Shown: positions 1 through 8,049, counted from the stretch's first letter. The stretch: 13,276 nucleotides of DNA from an uncultured Eubacteriales bacterium (GCA_900321265.1 ONVJ01000001.1:1-13276); one strand, 5' to 3'. Translations and numbers: made by a program. The notes: a model not told the origin generated them from the letters alone.

Positions 1-82
1 AGAGCTCTTTTGAATGCCATTTGCGCATTCCCTGCCTTTTCCGGTTTTTGGATGTGCCCGGTCATTTCCGGAACACCTGGAT

Positions 83-91
83 ATTATATCA
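83..91 (-). promoter_or_regulatory. Possible extended -10 promoter reading out of the left edge
   Basis: On the minus strand the sequence reads TGATATAAT, a consensus TATAAT with the TG of an extended -10 element. The position 17 bases upstream shows only a poor -35 match (about 3 of 6). It lies about 100 bases beyond the stop of the 838-residue lipoprotein gene and points left. If real, it would start a new unit outside the window. This rests on one motif only. Confidence 0.35.
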
Positions 92-129
92 AAAGAATGT
101 TAACGATTCATGGACAAAAGCGCATCTTT

Positions 130-161
130 CGGATTTTTGTCCGGAAAATCGGTGTTTTTTT
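130..161 (+). terminator. Terminator-like hairpin with T tract, plus-strand direction
   Basis: Bases 130-137 and 145-152 form an 8-bp stem with one mismatch and a 7-base loop. On the plus strand a run of seven T follows (155-161). The orientation would end transcription entering from the left, or antisense transcription into the lipoprotein gene, not the lipoprotein transcript itself. No plus-strand gene ending here is visible in the window. The rest of bases 1-189 shows no gene I can support. Confidence 0.35.
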
Positions 162-189
162 CCTCCGGTACAGGCGTCAGGGCCGGTCT

Positions 190-2700
190 TTATCCTCTTC
201 CGAGCGTGTAGGTGGAGAATCCCGCCCCGGGATCGTCCTCGAAGAGCATGAGCGTGTTGCCGCCTACCGTCCTGCGGATGTAGATGATATGTCCGCTGCC
301 GTCGATCGTGCAGATGACGGTGTATATCGAGTAGGGCCCGGCATCGGTCTTCACGACGAACGCGGGATACGCGAGCCGTTCCGCGGTCCCTCCGGCGGAG
401 CCGAGTCTCAGGCACATCGTTCCCCTGCCGTCGGAGCCCGGGGTGAGGTAGGTGTTGTGAGCGTAGTCGAACCAGTATGTCTCTCTCCCGAGGTCGAGGA
501 TCAGCGTATCGGTCGACGTGTAGTTTACCTCGGACGGATACTGGATGTCGGGATAGTAGACATATGTGCGGTCGGTGCCGTCGGCCACAGCGGTGGTGAG
601 CGTCTTCAGCCCGTCCGAATAGGTGCGGAAGACGCATTTCCAGGTCGTCCTCCGCCCGGTTGCCTCGGTTATCTCGACATCCCAGATCTCGGTGCCGTCG
701 CTCCCGCCGGTCTTTTTCGCGTCGGTGATGGTCGCCGCCGGGAAGGGTCCTCCGGCGTTCATGACCGCTATCATGGCTCCGGGGATGCCGTCGGTGACTC
801 CGACATGTATGAATTCGGCATCGGGGGCGGTCCACTGTCCGCTGTGGCTGTTCGCAAACGCCAGCGCCCTCTCGGCCGCCTGCCCGGCTACCACGGCGGG
901 GGTGTATTCCCTGTATGCCTCCGGATGTCCGTCGCCGAAGTCGACCTCGAGCACGTATCCCGCCTGTGCGAACTCGAACACGTACTTGCGCATCGCGTAA
1001 CCGTCCTCTGTGAACACCCTGACGTCGGCGAGATAACGTCCGACGCGCGAGCTGTCGTCGCTGACGAGCGAGAAGACCTGATCGTGATCGCGCTGCTGTT
1101 CGGGATCTGACCAGTTACCGGTCACGAGGAAGAGGTTCCCCTCCGATTCGGTCATATAAAGGACTTTGTTCTCGTCCCGGTATCCGGTATACGGGCCGCC
1201 GAATACGGCGAGCGCCCTCGCGTTGCTGACGGGGGTGAACTCCTGCGGAAACTGTTTTGTCCCGTAATATGTGTATACGACGGTCTCCGAGGGATAAGTC
1301 ACTCTGAGGCTTCCGCCCTCGGACTTTACCGTGTACTCGATCGGTTTGTCGGGATCGCCGCCCTTGAGGTACAGCGTATATACGTCGGCCTCGTTCTCGA
1401 CGGCATCGACGATCTCGCTCTGAAGATTGGCGAATTCGCCGCTCCAGATCCCCATGAGACAGGTGGGCACGAGTTCCTCTGCCTCGATATCGATGAACCG
1501 GCCGTCGTCAGCCGTCCATGTTCCCTTGAATCTGTTCACGAAGGCCAGCGCCCTCTCGTGGGCCATCTCCTTCAGCTCGTCGGCGGTCGGAAGTCTGTAA
1601 TCGACAGTCTCGTTGCCGTCAGAGATCTCGAGGATCTCTCCGGCCTGTACGAATTCGAAGGTCAGATCCTTAGTGAGCTGGCCGTCGCTCGCCGTGACGG
1701 TGTAGCGGTCGGTCCTCGCGTTCGTCTCGCGCACTATCTTCTTCACTTCGATGGCTTCACGCTTGTACGCTGGCGTTCTCTTCCCGCCTGCGACTATAAC
1801 GAGCCTGCCTTCGCGCTCCTCCATGAACAGGAGGTCTTTTCCGGCCTTGCATTCGAGCCTGAGGTCGCCGAAGATCTTCAGCGCCTCGGCGTTCGTTATG
1901 TCGGTGTATTCGACAGGATACTGCCTCGTTCCGTCGTAGGTGAATTTCTCGGAGCTTCCGTCGGCAAAGTACACCGTGAGCGAGCCAGAATTGTCGGGAA
2001 CGAGCGCGTATTTCACGTTCGAGCCGTCCGACGCCATCTTAACGGTGAATTCGTACCTGTCTGCCGATGTCATCGAAACTTCGGTGATCTCTCCCGCGGG
2101 GAAATCCCCGCCGGAGTTCCAGGTCGCGAACATGACGCAGGGGATCTTCTTTCCGCCCTCTGCCTCCTCGACGTCAAAATCTACGAAATTGTCGTCTGAC
2201 GAGGTCCAGGTCCCGAGGAACTCGTTCGCGAAATCTGCCGGAGCGACCGCCTTCGGGTATCCGGCATTTCCGCGCTGCCTCGAGGGATCGAATCTGTACA
2301 CCTTGCTGATGCCGCCTGTCGTGAGAGTCATCTGCCTGTCGGCGAACGAGCAGTCGTATTTTGTGTCGTCGTCCGAGTCCATCATACGCAGCGTGAGGAC
2401 GTAGCTGCCTTCAGACTTCTTTTCGGCGTCCATGATCTCTCCGGCCGGGAATTCACCGTCGGAATCCCACACGCCGAAAGAAGCGCGCGGCGTCCCGTCA
2501 AAGACTCCGAAATCGACGAACGATCCGTCGTCGGCCGTCCAGGTCCCCCCGACCTCCTTTTCGAAAGCGAGAGCCCTCTCTCCGGCCTCCGCCGGATAAA
2601 CGGGCTTCTTTTCGATCAGGTCGCACGACGCGAACACCGTGCACAGCGCCAGTATGACGCAGGTCAGCAGCGGGAAAAGAGCGATTTTACGTGGTCTCAT
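190..2700 (-). CDS. Large modular lipoprotein with alternating repeat modules, function unknown
   Basis: I do not recognise a named family. A basic start (MRPRK), a hydrophobic stretch and a lipobox ending FASC indicate a diacylglyceryl-modified lipoprotein on the outer membrane face. The ATG at 2700 is preferred because a GAGG lies 8 bases before it; an ATG two codons upstream (2706) would leave only 2 bases. Numbering from 2706 (838 aa), the lipid cysteine is residue 28. Module A begins ERALAF or similar, then GTWTADDG.FVDF, and ends near R/KQYP; copies lie at about 43-140, 156-262, 383-485 and 611-722. Module B begins NAEALKIFG and ends FVQAGEILEI; copies lie at about 271-368 and 493-590, and the C-terminal tail (730-826) looks like a diverged third copy. 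The order is A-A-B-A-B-A-B. It has its own promoter, so it may be transcribed separately from the genes upstream. Confidence 0.85.
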   Translation of the reverse strand: MRPRKIALFPLLTCVILALCTVFASCDLIEKKPVYPAEAGERALAFEKEVGGTWTADDGSFVDFGVFDGTPRASFGVWDSDGEFPAGEIMDAEKKSEGSYVLTLRMMDSDDDTKYDCSFADRQMTLTTGGISKVYRFDPSRQRGNAGYPKAVAPADFANEFLGTWTSSDDNFVDFDVEEAEGGKKIPCVMFATWNSGGDFPAGEITEVSMTSADRYEFTVKMASDGSNVKYALVPDNSGSLTVYFADGSSEKFTYDGTRQYPVEYTDITNAEALKIFGDLRLECKAGKDLLFMEEREGRLVIVAGGKRTPAYKREAIEVKKIVRETNARTDRYTVTASDGQLTKDLTFEFVQAGEILEISDGNETVDYRLPTADELKEMAHERALAFVNRFKGTWTADDGRFIDIEAEELVPTCLMGIWSGEFANLQSEIVDAVENEADVYTLYLKGGDPDKPIEYTVKSEGGSLRVTYPSETVVYTYYGTKQFPQEFTPVSNARALAVFGGPYTGYRDENKVLYMTESEGNLFLVTGNWSDPEQQRDHDQVFSLVSDDSSRVGRYLADVRVFTEDGYAMRKYVFEFAQAGYVLEVDFGDGHPEAYREYTPAVVAGQAAERALAFANSHSGQWTAPDAEFIHVGVTDGIPGAMIAVMNAGGPFPAATITDAKKTGGSDGTEIWDVEITEATGRRTTWKCVFRTYSDGLKTLTTAVADGTDRTYVYYPDIQYPSEVNYTSTDTLILDLGRETYWFDYAHNTYLTPGSDGRGTMCLRLGSAGGTAERLAYPAFVVKTDAGPYSIYTVICTIDGSGHIIYIRRTVGGNTLMLFEDDPGAGFSTYTLGRG

Positions 2701-2708
2701 GGTCATTG

Positions 2709-2712
2709 CCTC
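2709..2712 (-). promoter_or_regulatory. Ribosome binding site that decides the lipoprotein start
   Basis: GAGG on the minus strand lies 8 bases before the ATG at 2700 but only 2 bases before the ATG at 2706. This favours the shorter protein, starting MRPRK. Confidence 0.55.
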
Positions 2713-2728
2713 GCTTTCTTAATTATCC

Positions 2729-2783
2729 GTCCGGCCGGATCCGGACCGCCGTCGGCCCGCGGCCGGCGCTGATCCGCCGCGGG
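2729..2783 (-). other. GC-rich structured 5' leader with two hairpins
   Basis: Between the promoter at 2824-2852 and the start codon lie two stem-loops. One has a 6-bp stem (GTCCGG/CCGGAC, 2729-2734 with 2741-2746, 6-base loop). The other has a 7-bp stem (2756-2762 with 2777-2783, 14-base loop). Neither is followed by a T run on the minus strand, so they are not obvious terminators. They could stabilise the message or modulate translation. I recognise no riboswitch. Confidence 0.4.
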
Positions 2784-2823
2784 ATCATTCTGTCTTTGCC
2801 GGAATCTCTGTTTTGCAAATGTT

Positions 2824-2852
2824 ATTATAACATTTTCTTGCGCCGATTTCAA
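2824..2852 (-). promoter_or_regulatory. Sigma-70-type promoter for the 838-residue lipoprotein gene
   Basis: On the minus strand: -35 TTGAAA (2852-2847), a 17-base spacer, and -10 TATAAT (2829-2824) preceded by TGT, an extended -10. The start point would be near 2817, giving a leader of about 117 bases. It lies in the 188-base gap between the two lipoprotein genes, so the downstream one can be transcribed independently. Confidence 0.75.
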
Positions 2853-2865
2853 GACAAAAGCCCTC

Positions 2866-2883
2866 AAAAACCGGGATATCCCG
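2866..2883 (-). terminator. Weak terminator-like palindrome after the 719-residue lipoprotein gene
   Basis: The palindrome CGGGATATCCCG (2872-2883) gives only a 4-bp stem with a 4-base loop. Five T follow on the minus strand (2870-2866). It lies 11 bases past the stop codon. The short stem suggests partial termination at best. Confidence 0.3.
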
Positions 2884-2894
2884 AATATCGCAGG

Positions 2895-5054
2895 TCACTG
2901 CCCGAAAAAGCCCGGGATGACGGTGACGTCCGCATCAGGGCTGTTCAGATCGACGGCGGCAAGATCTCCCGTCCCACCCTGCAGGCATATATAGAGCTTT
3001 CCGTTCGATATCGCCCAGGGTTTGTTGAACTTGTTTGCCGCGGCGAGAGAGCCGATCCGCAGTTCCACTCTCCTGCAGGGCTCAGCCGAGCCGGGATGAA
3101 TGAATTCGATACCGTCGGCTGACAGGGTGATCAGATCGTCGCCGTATACTTCGAAGCACCCGCCGGCCGCCGCCGACCGGAGCTCGTTCCCTTTGACGTC
3201 ATACGCCCGGAGAGTGCCTTCTCCTGCGGCGTAGAGCTTACCGTCCGCAGTCTTCAGATAATCGAACCCGCCTTCGGGAGCACCGCAGATCTTCTTTGTC
3301 CCGCCGCCCGCGAACCTCACGAAATACACTCCGTCCCTGTCGACGGATATATATGCTCCGGAGGTCGAGACCCCGACGATGCGGGCGGGATCCGGGGTCG
3401 GGATCTCCGCTATCCTGAATACCGTCGCATCGGCGGAGTGATTCGCCGGTGCCGCCTTGAGCACAGCCTTTTTCCCGTCATAGGTAACATAGAATATTAT
3501 TCCTTCTCTGAAACAGGTGCGGTCGAGGCGGTCCTTTACGTCGATGAAGGTGCTCACCGTTGCGCTGTAGAGATCCCATTTGTATATGTCTCCGTCTTCG
3601 GTATACAGTTCTCCGACGGGATACACGTATCCGGAATGACTCATCGGACCCGAGAGACAGGCGGTATAGAGATTCAGGGTATAAGCCGCGGCGCGCTCTT
3701 TTGAGGCTTTTCCGTCTTTATCGAGTCTGAAAAGGTCGCTCCCCTCGGCCCTGAGGAAGAGATTCCCCCCGCGTGCCAGCGGAAACACCGCGAGTCTTGA
3801 AAAGGTCAGGCGATCGATATTGTAGTCGTGAACGAAGTTCCGGTATCCTTCAAAAACTTTTTCCTCGACATACCTGTCGTCGGTATCCTTTTCCCATCCT
3901 CCCGGATAAGAACCTCCGGATAACAACAGTGCGGAGGGCCGAAGCGAGCAGCCGTCCAGAGAAGCCGGCTCCCCGTTTTCGCTTCTGAACGCTATCATCA
4001 GACCGTCTTTCTCCCCGGACAGAGCCGGCGCGAGCTCAGCAGTGTAAAGGCTCCTTCTTTCGGCGCCGTCCTCGTCATGGCAGGATGCGACGACGACCGG
4101 CCGGCCGTCGGTCGCGGCCCGGAGTTTCAGACCGACATTGCTGAAAACCGTATAAGTCGGAGTTCCGGCAATCACAGAGGGTGTATTTCCCAGCCGGTAG
4201 ACGAAAAAGCTCTCGGAACGGAGGCCCGACGTTCCGCCCGGGCCATGGACGAAGAGGTCCCTGCCGCCGTCGCCGTCCATATCGTATAACACGTATGAAC
4301 CGTATCTCCGGTCAAGCAGCGTTTCGCCGAAGAAGGGGACAACGGCTCCGGCGCCGCCTACGATGAAGACGCAGGTGCCGATTTTCTTACTCACCGAATA
4401 TTTTACCGGACATATGAACACCCGCACGCCGTCGGTGTCGAGAAAATCCGGAGGAGTGACGTCGGAGGCAAACTCCACCGGTTCGAAGGGCTCGAAGTAC
4501 GCGCGGTTTTCCTTCGACGCGGCGGCCATTTTTTCACGGTCCCGGTTGATTATCCTCACCGCGTCGGCGCAGCTCACAGGTCCTCCTTCGGAGGAAACAA
4601 AGACGGTGACCGAGACGCTCCTCTGATACCATGACAGATCCACCAGCGCGCCTTTTCCGAAAAGGACCGCCGAGCTTTCGTTCCGCAGGCATTTAAGCCC
4701 CGCCGACTCCAGTTTTTTTATGTGCTCCTCGGGATCGAGATCATCGTAGTGCACCCGGACCGGCGAATAAACGTCGTCGGGCTCCCTCTCAGGCAGAAAA
4801 GGCTTTATCCCTTCGTCCGGTACCGGGGCTCCGGTAACGGCGGCGCTTCCGTCATCGGGCAGCACCGGCGGCGTCCAGCCGTCTGTCGTTCCCTCCTCCG
4901 TTCCGCTGCCGCTTCCCCAGCCTAAGCGCGATATGAGCGTGCAGGAAGGCAGAAGGATCACAGAAACGACGGCAAGACAGACTGCCGCGGCACCGGCATA
5001 GCGGTTTTTCCGAGTCCGCCCCTCCCCGGTCTTGTGTTTAAAAAAGACTGCCAT
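2895..5054 (-). CDS. Lipoprotein with FG-GAP-like calcium loop and probable C-terminal beta-propeller
   Basis: A 719-residue exported protein. Basic residues, then a hydrophobic segment (20-37), then LLPSC place the lipid cysteine at 38; proline at -2 is slightly unusual. Residues 41-95 are a Gly/Ser/Thr/Pro/Asp-rich tether. Residues 100-245 form an unassigned domain. Residues 257-269 contain D.DGDG..DLFV, the calcium-loop pattern of FG-GAP/VCBS repeats. From about 415 to the end there are repeated short strands with YDGKK, DRDGVYFVRF, ADGKLYAAGEG and NGKLYICLQGG, typical of PQQ/YVTN-like or DUF5050-like beta-propellers. The start is supported by AGGAG 11 bases upstream. It lies 106 bases after the CapA-like gene on the same strand, so it is probably co-transcribed with it. 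A sensory, binding or assembly role at the envelope is inference; no catalytic motif is visible. Confidence 0.85.
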   Translation of the reverse strand: MAVFFKHKTGEGRTRKNRYAGAAAVCLAVVSVILLPSCTLISRLGWGSGSGTEEGTTDGWTPPVLPDDGSAAVTGAPVPDEGIKPFLPEREPDDVYSPVRVHYDDLDPEEHIKKLESAGLKCLRNESSAVLFGKGALVDLSWYQRSVSVTVFVSSEGGPVSCADAVRIINRDREKMAAASKENRAYFEPFEPVEFASDVTPPDFLDTDGVRVFICPVKYSVSKKIGTCVFIVGGAGAVVPFFGETLLDRRYGSYVLYDMDGDGGRDLFVHGPGGTSGLRSESFFVYRLGNTPSVIAGTPTYTVFSNVGLKLRAATDGRPVVVASCHDEDGAERRSLYTAELAPALSGEKDGLMIAFRSENGEPASLDGCSLRPSALLLSGGSYPGGWEKDTDDRYVEEKVFEGYRNFVHDYNIDRLTFSRLAVFPLARGGNLFLRAEGSDLFRLDKDGKASKERAAAYTLNLYTACLSGPMSHSGYVYPVGELYTEDGDIYKWDLYSATVSTFIDVKDRLDRTCFREGIIFYVTYDGKKAVLKAAPANHSADATVFRIAEIPTPDPARIVGVSTSGAYISVDRDGVYFVRFAGGGTKKICGAPEGGFDYLKTADGKLYAAGEGTLRAYDVKGNELRSAAAGGCFEVYGDDLITLSADGIEFIHPGSAEPCRRVELRIGSLAAANKFNKPWAISNGKLYICLQGGTGDLAAVDLNSPDADVTVIPGFFGQ

Positions 5055-5106
5055 TTGTCTGTTTTCTCCTTTCCGGAAGGATTATGACCTCCCGTGTCGA
5101 TCTCAC

Positions 5107-5135
5107 GTTCCGCTCAAAATGTTGCGGAACTTTTT
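5107..5135 (+). terminator. Perfect 7-bp hairpin with T5 tract, plus-strand orientation
   Basis: GTTCCGC (5107-5113) pairs perfectly with GCGGAAC (5124-5130) across a 10-base loop, followed by five T on the plus strand (5131-5135). It lies in the 106-base gap between two minus-strand genes. As an intrinsic terminator it would act on antisense, not sense, transcripts. In the sense direction it is a stem-loop without a T tract and could mark a processing or stability site. Confidence 0.45.
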
Positions 5136-5160
5136 GCAGTTCAAAGTTGCCTGTCATCCG

Positions 5161-6468
5161 TCACAGGCTGACCTTGACAAGTCCGTCCTCAAGCTGGAGC
5201 AGGGTCCCGAAGGGCGCCGAAAGATCTCTGAACGATCGGAAGATCTTCTCTCCTTCCCCGCCTTCGGCGAAGACGGGCAGTCCGTCAAGCTTTTCGTTCC
5301 CGGTCCCGAAGCCGAGCTTTACCGGCATCAGTGTTATGTCTTCGACCTCGCCCCGGTCGCCGTAGGTTATCCTCGGCAGGACGGTCAGATAGTTCTTCTC
5401 GTTTGTCTGAAGGCCGATCTTGCCGCCCTTCGACCTGGCTCTCAGGCCCTCTTCGGCCGGGGCGTCGGGGTCGACGCCGTATTTCCTCATGAAGTCGGGC
5501 GGAAGATAAGGGACGCGCATGCCCTGGTATATGAAATCGCCCAGCGAGTAAAAAATCGGTTTTCCCCGGTATATCTCCATTCCTCTGAGCGAGTGCTCTC
5601 CGCCGCCGAAGACCGCGTCGCAGCCCGAGTCGACTGCCGCGCGGCAGAACTCCTTAAGATACTCCGGGGGATCGGCGGGCGAATATCCCTCCTCGTCGTG
5701 GCAGTGGACGAGGAGGAAGACGAGATCGTTTTTCTCCTTCGCGCGCCGGAAAAGACCTGTAAGCCGGGAGAGGTCTCTTTCGTCGCTCCTCGAGAGCGGG
5801 ATGTCCGCGTCGGACGTGAAGGCGGTCTCCCCGAAGACGAATGTCCCGTCTCTGTCGGGGAGCATGAAGCCCGCCGCGATCTCGCCCTCCCTGCGGGCGT
5901 TTACTCCGCTCGCGGCGGCTATCCTCCGAAGGCAGGCAAGATCCTCTCCGGAGACCCTGTATACCGTCTCGTGGCGCAGTCGGTTCACACCGGGGCGCGC
6001 CGCGAAGACACGGCTCCCCTCCCCCGCCGCGGACGGGGATTCCGCCGACGCGTCGACGGCGAAGACCGCGGCGGTCCTCCCGTCCTTCAGCTTTATCACC
6101 GCCGGCGCCTCAGCCTCTGCGAGGCTCCTTCCGGTTCCGGCGTGAGCGACTCCTCTTTTCTCAAGAAAGTCGACGGTCGACAGAAGACCGGCATATGAGT
6201 AGTCCATGCAGTGGTTGTTGGCGGTCCCGTAGAAATCGAAGCCGAATGATTCAAGATAAGGAAACAGTTCTTTTTCGGTATTGAGCCAGGTGCCCCCCGA
6301 ATAGGCGTTCGCGAAGCTTCCGAAGTCCGAGAGGTTAGTCTCGAGATTGGTAAGCTTCAGATCGCATCCGGCGAGAAAGCCGTCGAGGGATCCTCTGATC
6401 TTTTCATATTCGGGGGGAAAATCCGCCACAAAGAGCGAATCCCCAGTCGCGGCGACCGTCACAGACAT
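5161..6468 (-). CDS. CapA/PGA_cap-family metallophosphoesterase-like protein
   Basis: A 435-residue protein resembling the CapA family (poly-gamma-glutamate capsule synthesis type), which has a calcineurin-like metallophosphatase fold. Visible family motifs, in order: ATGD (D10), NLET (E43), GTANNHCMD (N84/N85/H86), a central LLVHCHDEEG (H255/H257), a GGGEHS (H292) where many relatives have GHxH, and SLGDFIY (308-314). The start at 6468 is chosen over 6525 because AAAGGAG lies 7 bases before it and MSVTVAATGD is the natural family beginning. There is no signal peptide or membrane segment, so it is probably cytoplasmic, whereas many CapA relatives are membrane-anchored. It follows the M20 peptidase gene by 66 bases on the same strand, a likely operon. 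Family assignment is firm. The substrate is unknown, and no ligase genes (CapB/CapC) are present, so capsule synthesis is not implied. Confidence 0.88.
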   Translation of the reverse strand: MSVTVAATGDSLFVADFPPEYEKIRGSLDGFLAGCDLKLTNLETNLSDFGSFANAYSGGTWLNTEKELFPYLESFGFDFYGTANNHCMDYSYAGLLSTVDFLEKRGVAHAGTGRSLAEAEAPAVIKLKDGRTAAVFAVDASAESPSAAGEGSRVFAARPGVNRLRHETVYRVSGEDLACLRRIAAASGVNARREGEIAAGFMLPDRDGTFVFGETAFTSDADIPLSRSDERDLSRLTGLFRRAKEKNDLVFLLVHCHDEEGYSPADPPEYLKEFCRAAVDSGCDAVFGGGEHSLRGMEIYRGKPIFYSLGDFIYQGMRVPYLPPDFMRKYGVDPDAPAEEGLRARSKGGKIGLQTNEKNYLTVLPRITYGDRGEVEDITLMPVKLGFGTGNEKLDGLPVFAEGGEGEKIFRSFRDLSAPFGTLLQLEDGLVKVSL

Positions 6469-6475
6469 CAGATGA

Positions 6476-6482
6476 CTCCTTT
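6476..6482 (-). promoter_or_regulatory. Ribosome binding site fixing the CapA-like start
   Basis: AAAGGAG on the minus strand lies 7 bases before the ATG at 6468 and inside the longer open frame that begins at 6525. It is strong evidence for the shorter product. Confidence 0.75.
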
Positions 6483-6534
6483 GCTTTGTTTTTTCAGACG
6501 TCCGGCAGGCTTTTCTGACCCGCACCGGCGTCCT

Positions 6535-7674
6535 TCACAGCAGTTCCGACAGGAACCGGACGAGGAGCCGGGTCCCGTCGATGAGCGACTCCTTCTTCAG
6601 CCACTCCCGGGTCGTATGCGCTCCTCCGCTCTTCGTTGCGCCGACGCAGACCGCGGGGATGCCGAGCGACAGCGGGATATTGCAGTCGGTCGAGGCGGGT
6701 TCTCTCACGGCGGCGGCGCCGGTTATCTCCTGCGAGATCCTGCTGTAGAGATCCGCCAGCCGGCCGATCTCCTCACTGTCGGCTCCGTAGGCGCAGGGCC
6801 GCTCCCCGACCGGGCTTACCGCGACCCCGACCTTGTCGGTGCGCGCCTCTTCGAATATCTCCTCAAAGGCCTTTTTCATGATCTCCATGCAGGAGACGTC
6901 GTCCGAGCGGTATTCGCAGAGGAAGGATGCTTTCTGCGCTATGGTGTTGACCGATGTCCCGCCCGTGATCGTCCCGACGTTGTATGTGGTCTTAGTTCCC
7001 TCCTTCACCGGCACCTCAAGCCCGTATATCCGGGTTATTATCCCTGCCGCCTCGGCGATCGCGTTCTTTTTCCCGAAGCTGCCGAAGGAGTGCCCTCCCG
7101 CGGTCGTCACCGTCACCTCGTACCGGTGGGAACCGACGCAACGGTCGTAGACCTCGCCTATGCAGGCGTCGACAGAGATCTGCCGCGCGATCCTGCCGGC
7201 ATAGTCTTCGTGTATCCGGCGGATCCCGAGAAGATTGCCGAGACCCTCCTCGCAGGAGTTGCAGACGAAGAGGAGCCCTCCGTCGGGGCGGAAGTCCTCC
7301 AGGATGAGGAATTTCGCGGTATAGAGCATGGCGGTCAGAGAGGCGGTGTCGTCGCCGGCTCCCGGGCAGCGGACCGTCTCGCCGTCGTCGTCATAGACGA
7401 GCGGGGTGTCCGCCGGAAAGACGGTGTCGGTGTGCGCGTTGACGACTGTGATGCGGTCGCTGCCTTCGCAGTTCATCGGAAAGACAACGTTCTTTGCCCC
7501 GTCGGTATAAACTCCGCTGGCACCGAAGCTCTCAAGCAGCGCTTTGCAGTATACGGCCCTTTCGTCCTCGAAGTGCGAGGGTGCCGGAATGAGGCAGAGC
7601 TCTCTGTGCGTGCGGAATATCTCTTCCCGGTTGCACCTCAGAAATCCGTTCAGTTTTTCCAAGTATTCTCTCAT
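6535..7674 (-). CDS. M20-family zinc metallopeptidase
   Basis: A 379-residue cytoplasmic peptidase of the M20 (peptidase T/ArgE/DapE) family, which cleaves small peptides or acyl-amino acids with two zinc ions. All expected ligands are visible: H81 and D83 in AHTDTVF, bridging D108 in GAGDD, catalytic E142 and ligand E143 in CEEG, D169 in SVDA, and H353 in GGAHT. An inserted dimerisation domain runs from about 185 to 290 and contains the typical GGHSFGSFG. Length is normal for the family and it appears intact. The start has GAAGGA-like ribosome binding sequence upstream and a good promoter at 7769-7797, so it is the first gene of the minus-strand operon. The exact substrate cannot be read from sequence; tripeptidase, dipeptidase and deacylase activities are all possible. 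Location beside a CapA-like protein is suggestive of peptide or envelope metabolism, by inference only. Confidence 0.93.
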   Translation of the reverse strand: MREYLEKLNGFLRCNREEIFRTHRELCLIPAPSHFEDERAVYCKALLESFGASGVYTDGAKNVVFPMNCEGSDRITVVNAHTDTVFPADTPLVYDDDGETVRCPGAGDDTASLTAMLYTAKFLILEDFRPDGGLLFVCNSCEEGLGNLLGIRRIHEDYAGRIARQISVDACIGEVYDRCVGSHRYEVTVTTAGGHSFGSFGKKNAIAEAAGIITRIYGLEVPVKEGTKTTYNVGTITGGTSVNTIAQKASFLCEYRSDDVSCMEIMKKAFEEIFEEARTDKVGVAVSPVGERPCAYGADSEEIGRLADLYSRISQEITGAAAVREPASTDCNIPLSLGIPAVCVGATKSGGAHTTREWLKKESLIDGTRLLVRFLSELL

Positions 7675-7768
7675 CCTTCATCCGTCCTTCATTATGCGCG
7701 GGCATCCCGGTCCGGTTTTTACTTCGCTGACGCCAGCAGGCTCTCTATTTCACATATTTCCATGCTAC

Positions 7769-7797
7769 ATTATATATCAAATTTGTTTGAAAATCAA
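7769..7797 (-). promoter_or_regulatory. Sigma-70-type promoter of the peptidase operon
   Basis: On the minus strand: -35 TTGATT (7797-7792), a 17-base spacer, and -10 TATAAT (7774-7769). The predicted start point is near 7762, giving an 88-base leader before the M20 peptidase ATG. The surrounding bases are clearly AT-rich compared with the genes. Confidence 0.78.
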
Positions 7798-8049
7798 GCT
7801 GTTTTAAAATCTTTCAAAAGAGGTGCAGCGTCAAATCTCTGTCTTTCTTATATTCTCCGGTTAATCGCCGGGAAAAGCATGACAGCACTCAGCCTTTTTC
7901 CGGCTTTGCCTGAAAAAACACTTTAAAGGAGCATTTCAAGGTCAGAGCCGCACTGTCACCTGCCGGAAAAACCGCATGGGGATAATGACATTCTCCGGGC
8001 GTTTTTTCATCATTCCCGACGTCGATTTTCAGCCCGGTGCTTTTTTCAC

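Noticed and set aside
10..1110. Long plus-strand open frame (366 codons) opposite the 838-residue lipoprotein
   Set aside because: It is rich in Arg, Gly and Pro with no recognisable domain and no ribosome site, and it lies antisense to a gene with clear repeats and a lipobox. It is a by-product of GC-rich codon use.
5032..6198. Plus-strand open frame (388 codons) opposite the CapA-like gene
   Set aside because: It is antisense to strong CapA motifs and shows only low-complexity charged sequence.
6469..6525. Longer start for the CapA-like protein
   Set aside because: The extension contains the ribosome site of the shorter start and has no export features.
6472..7926. Plus-strand open frame (484 codons) opposite the M20 peptidase and running into the intergenic region
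   Set aside because: All M20 zinc ligands are on the minus strand. The plus frame resembles no protein and crosses the peptidase promoter.
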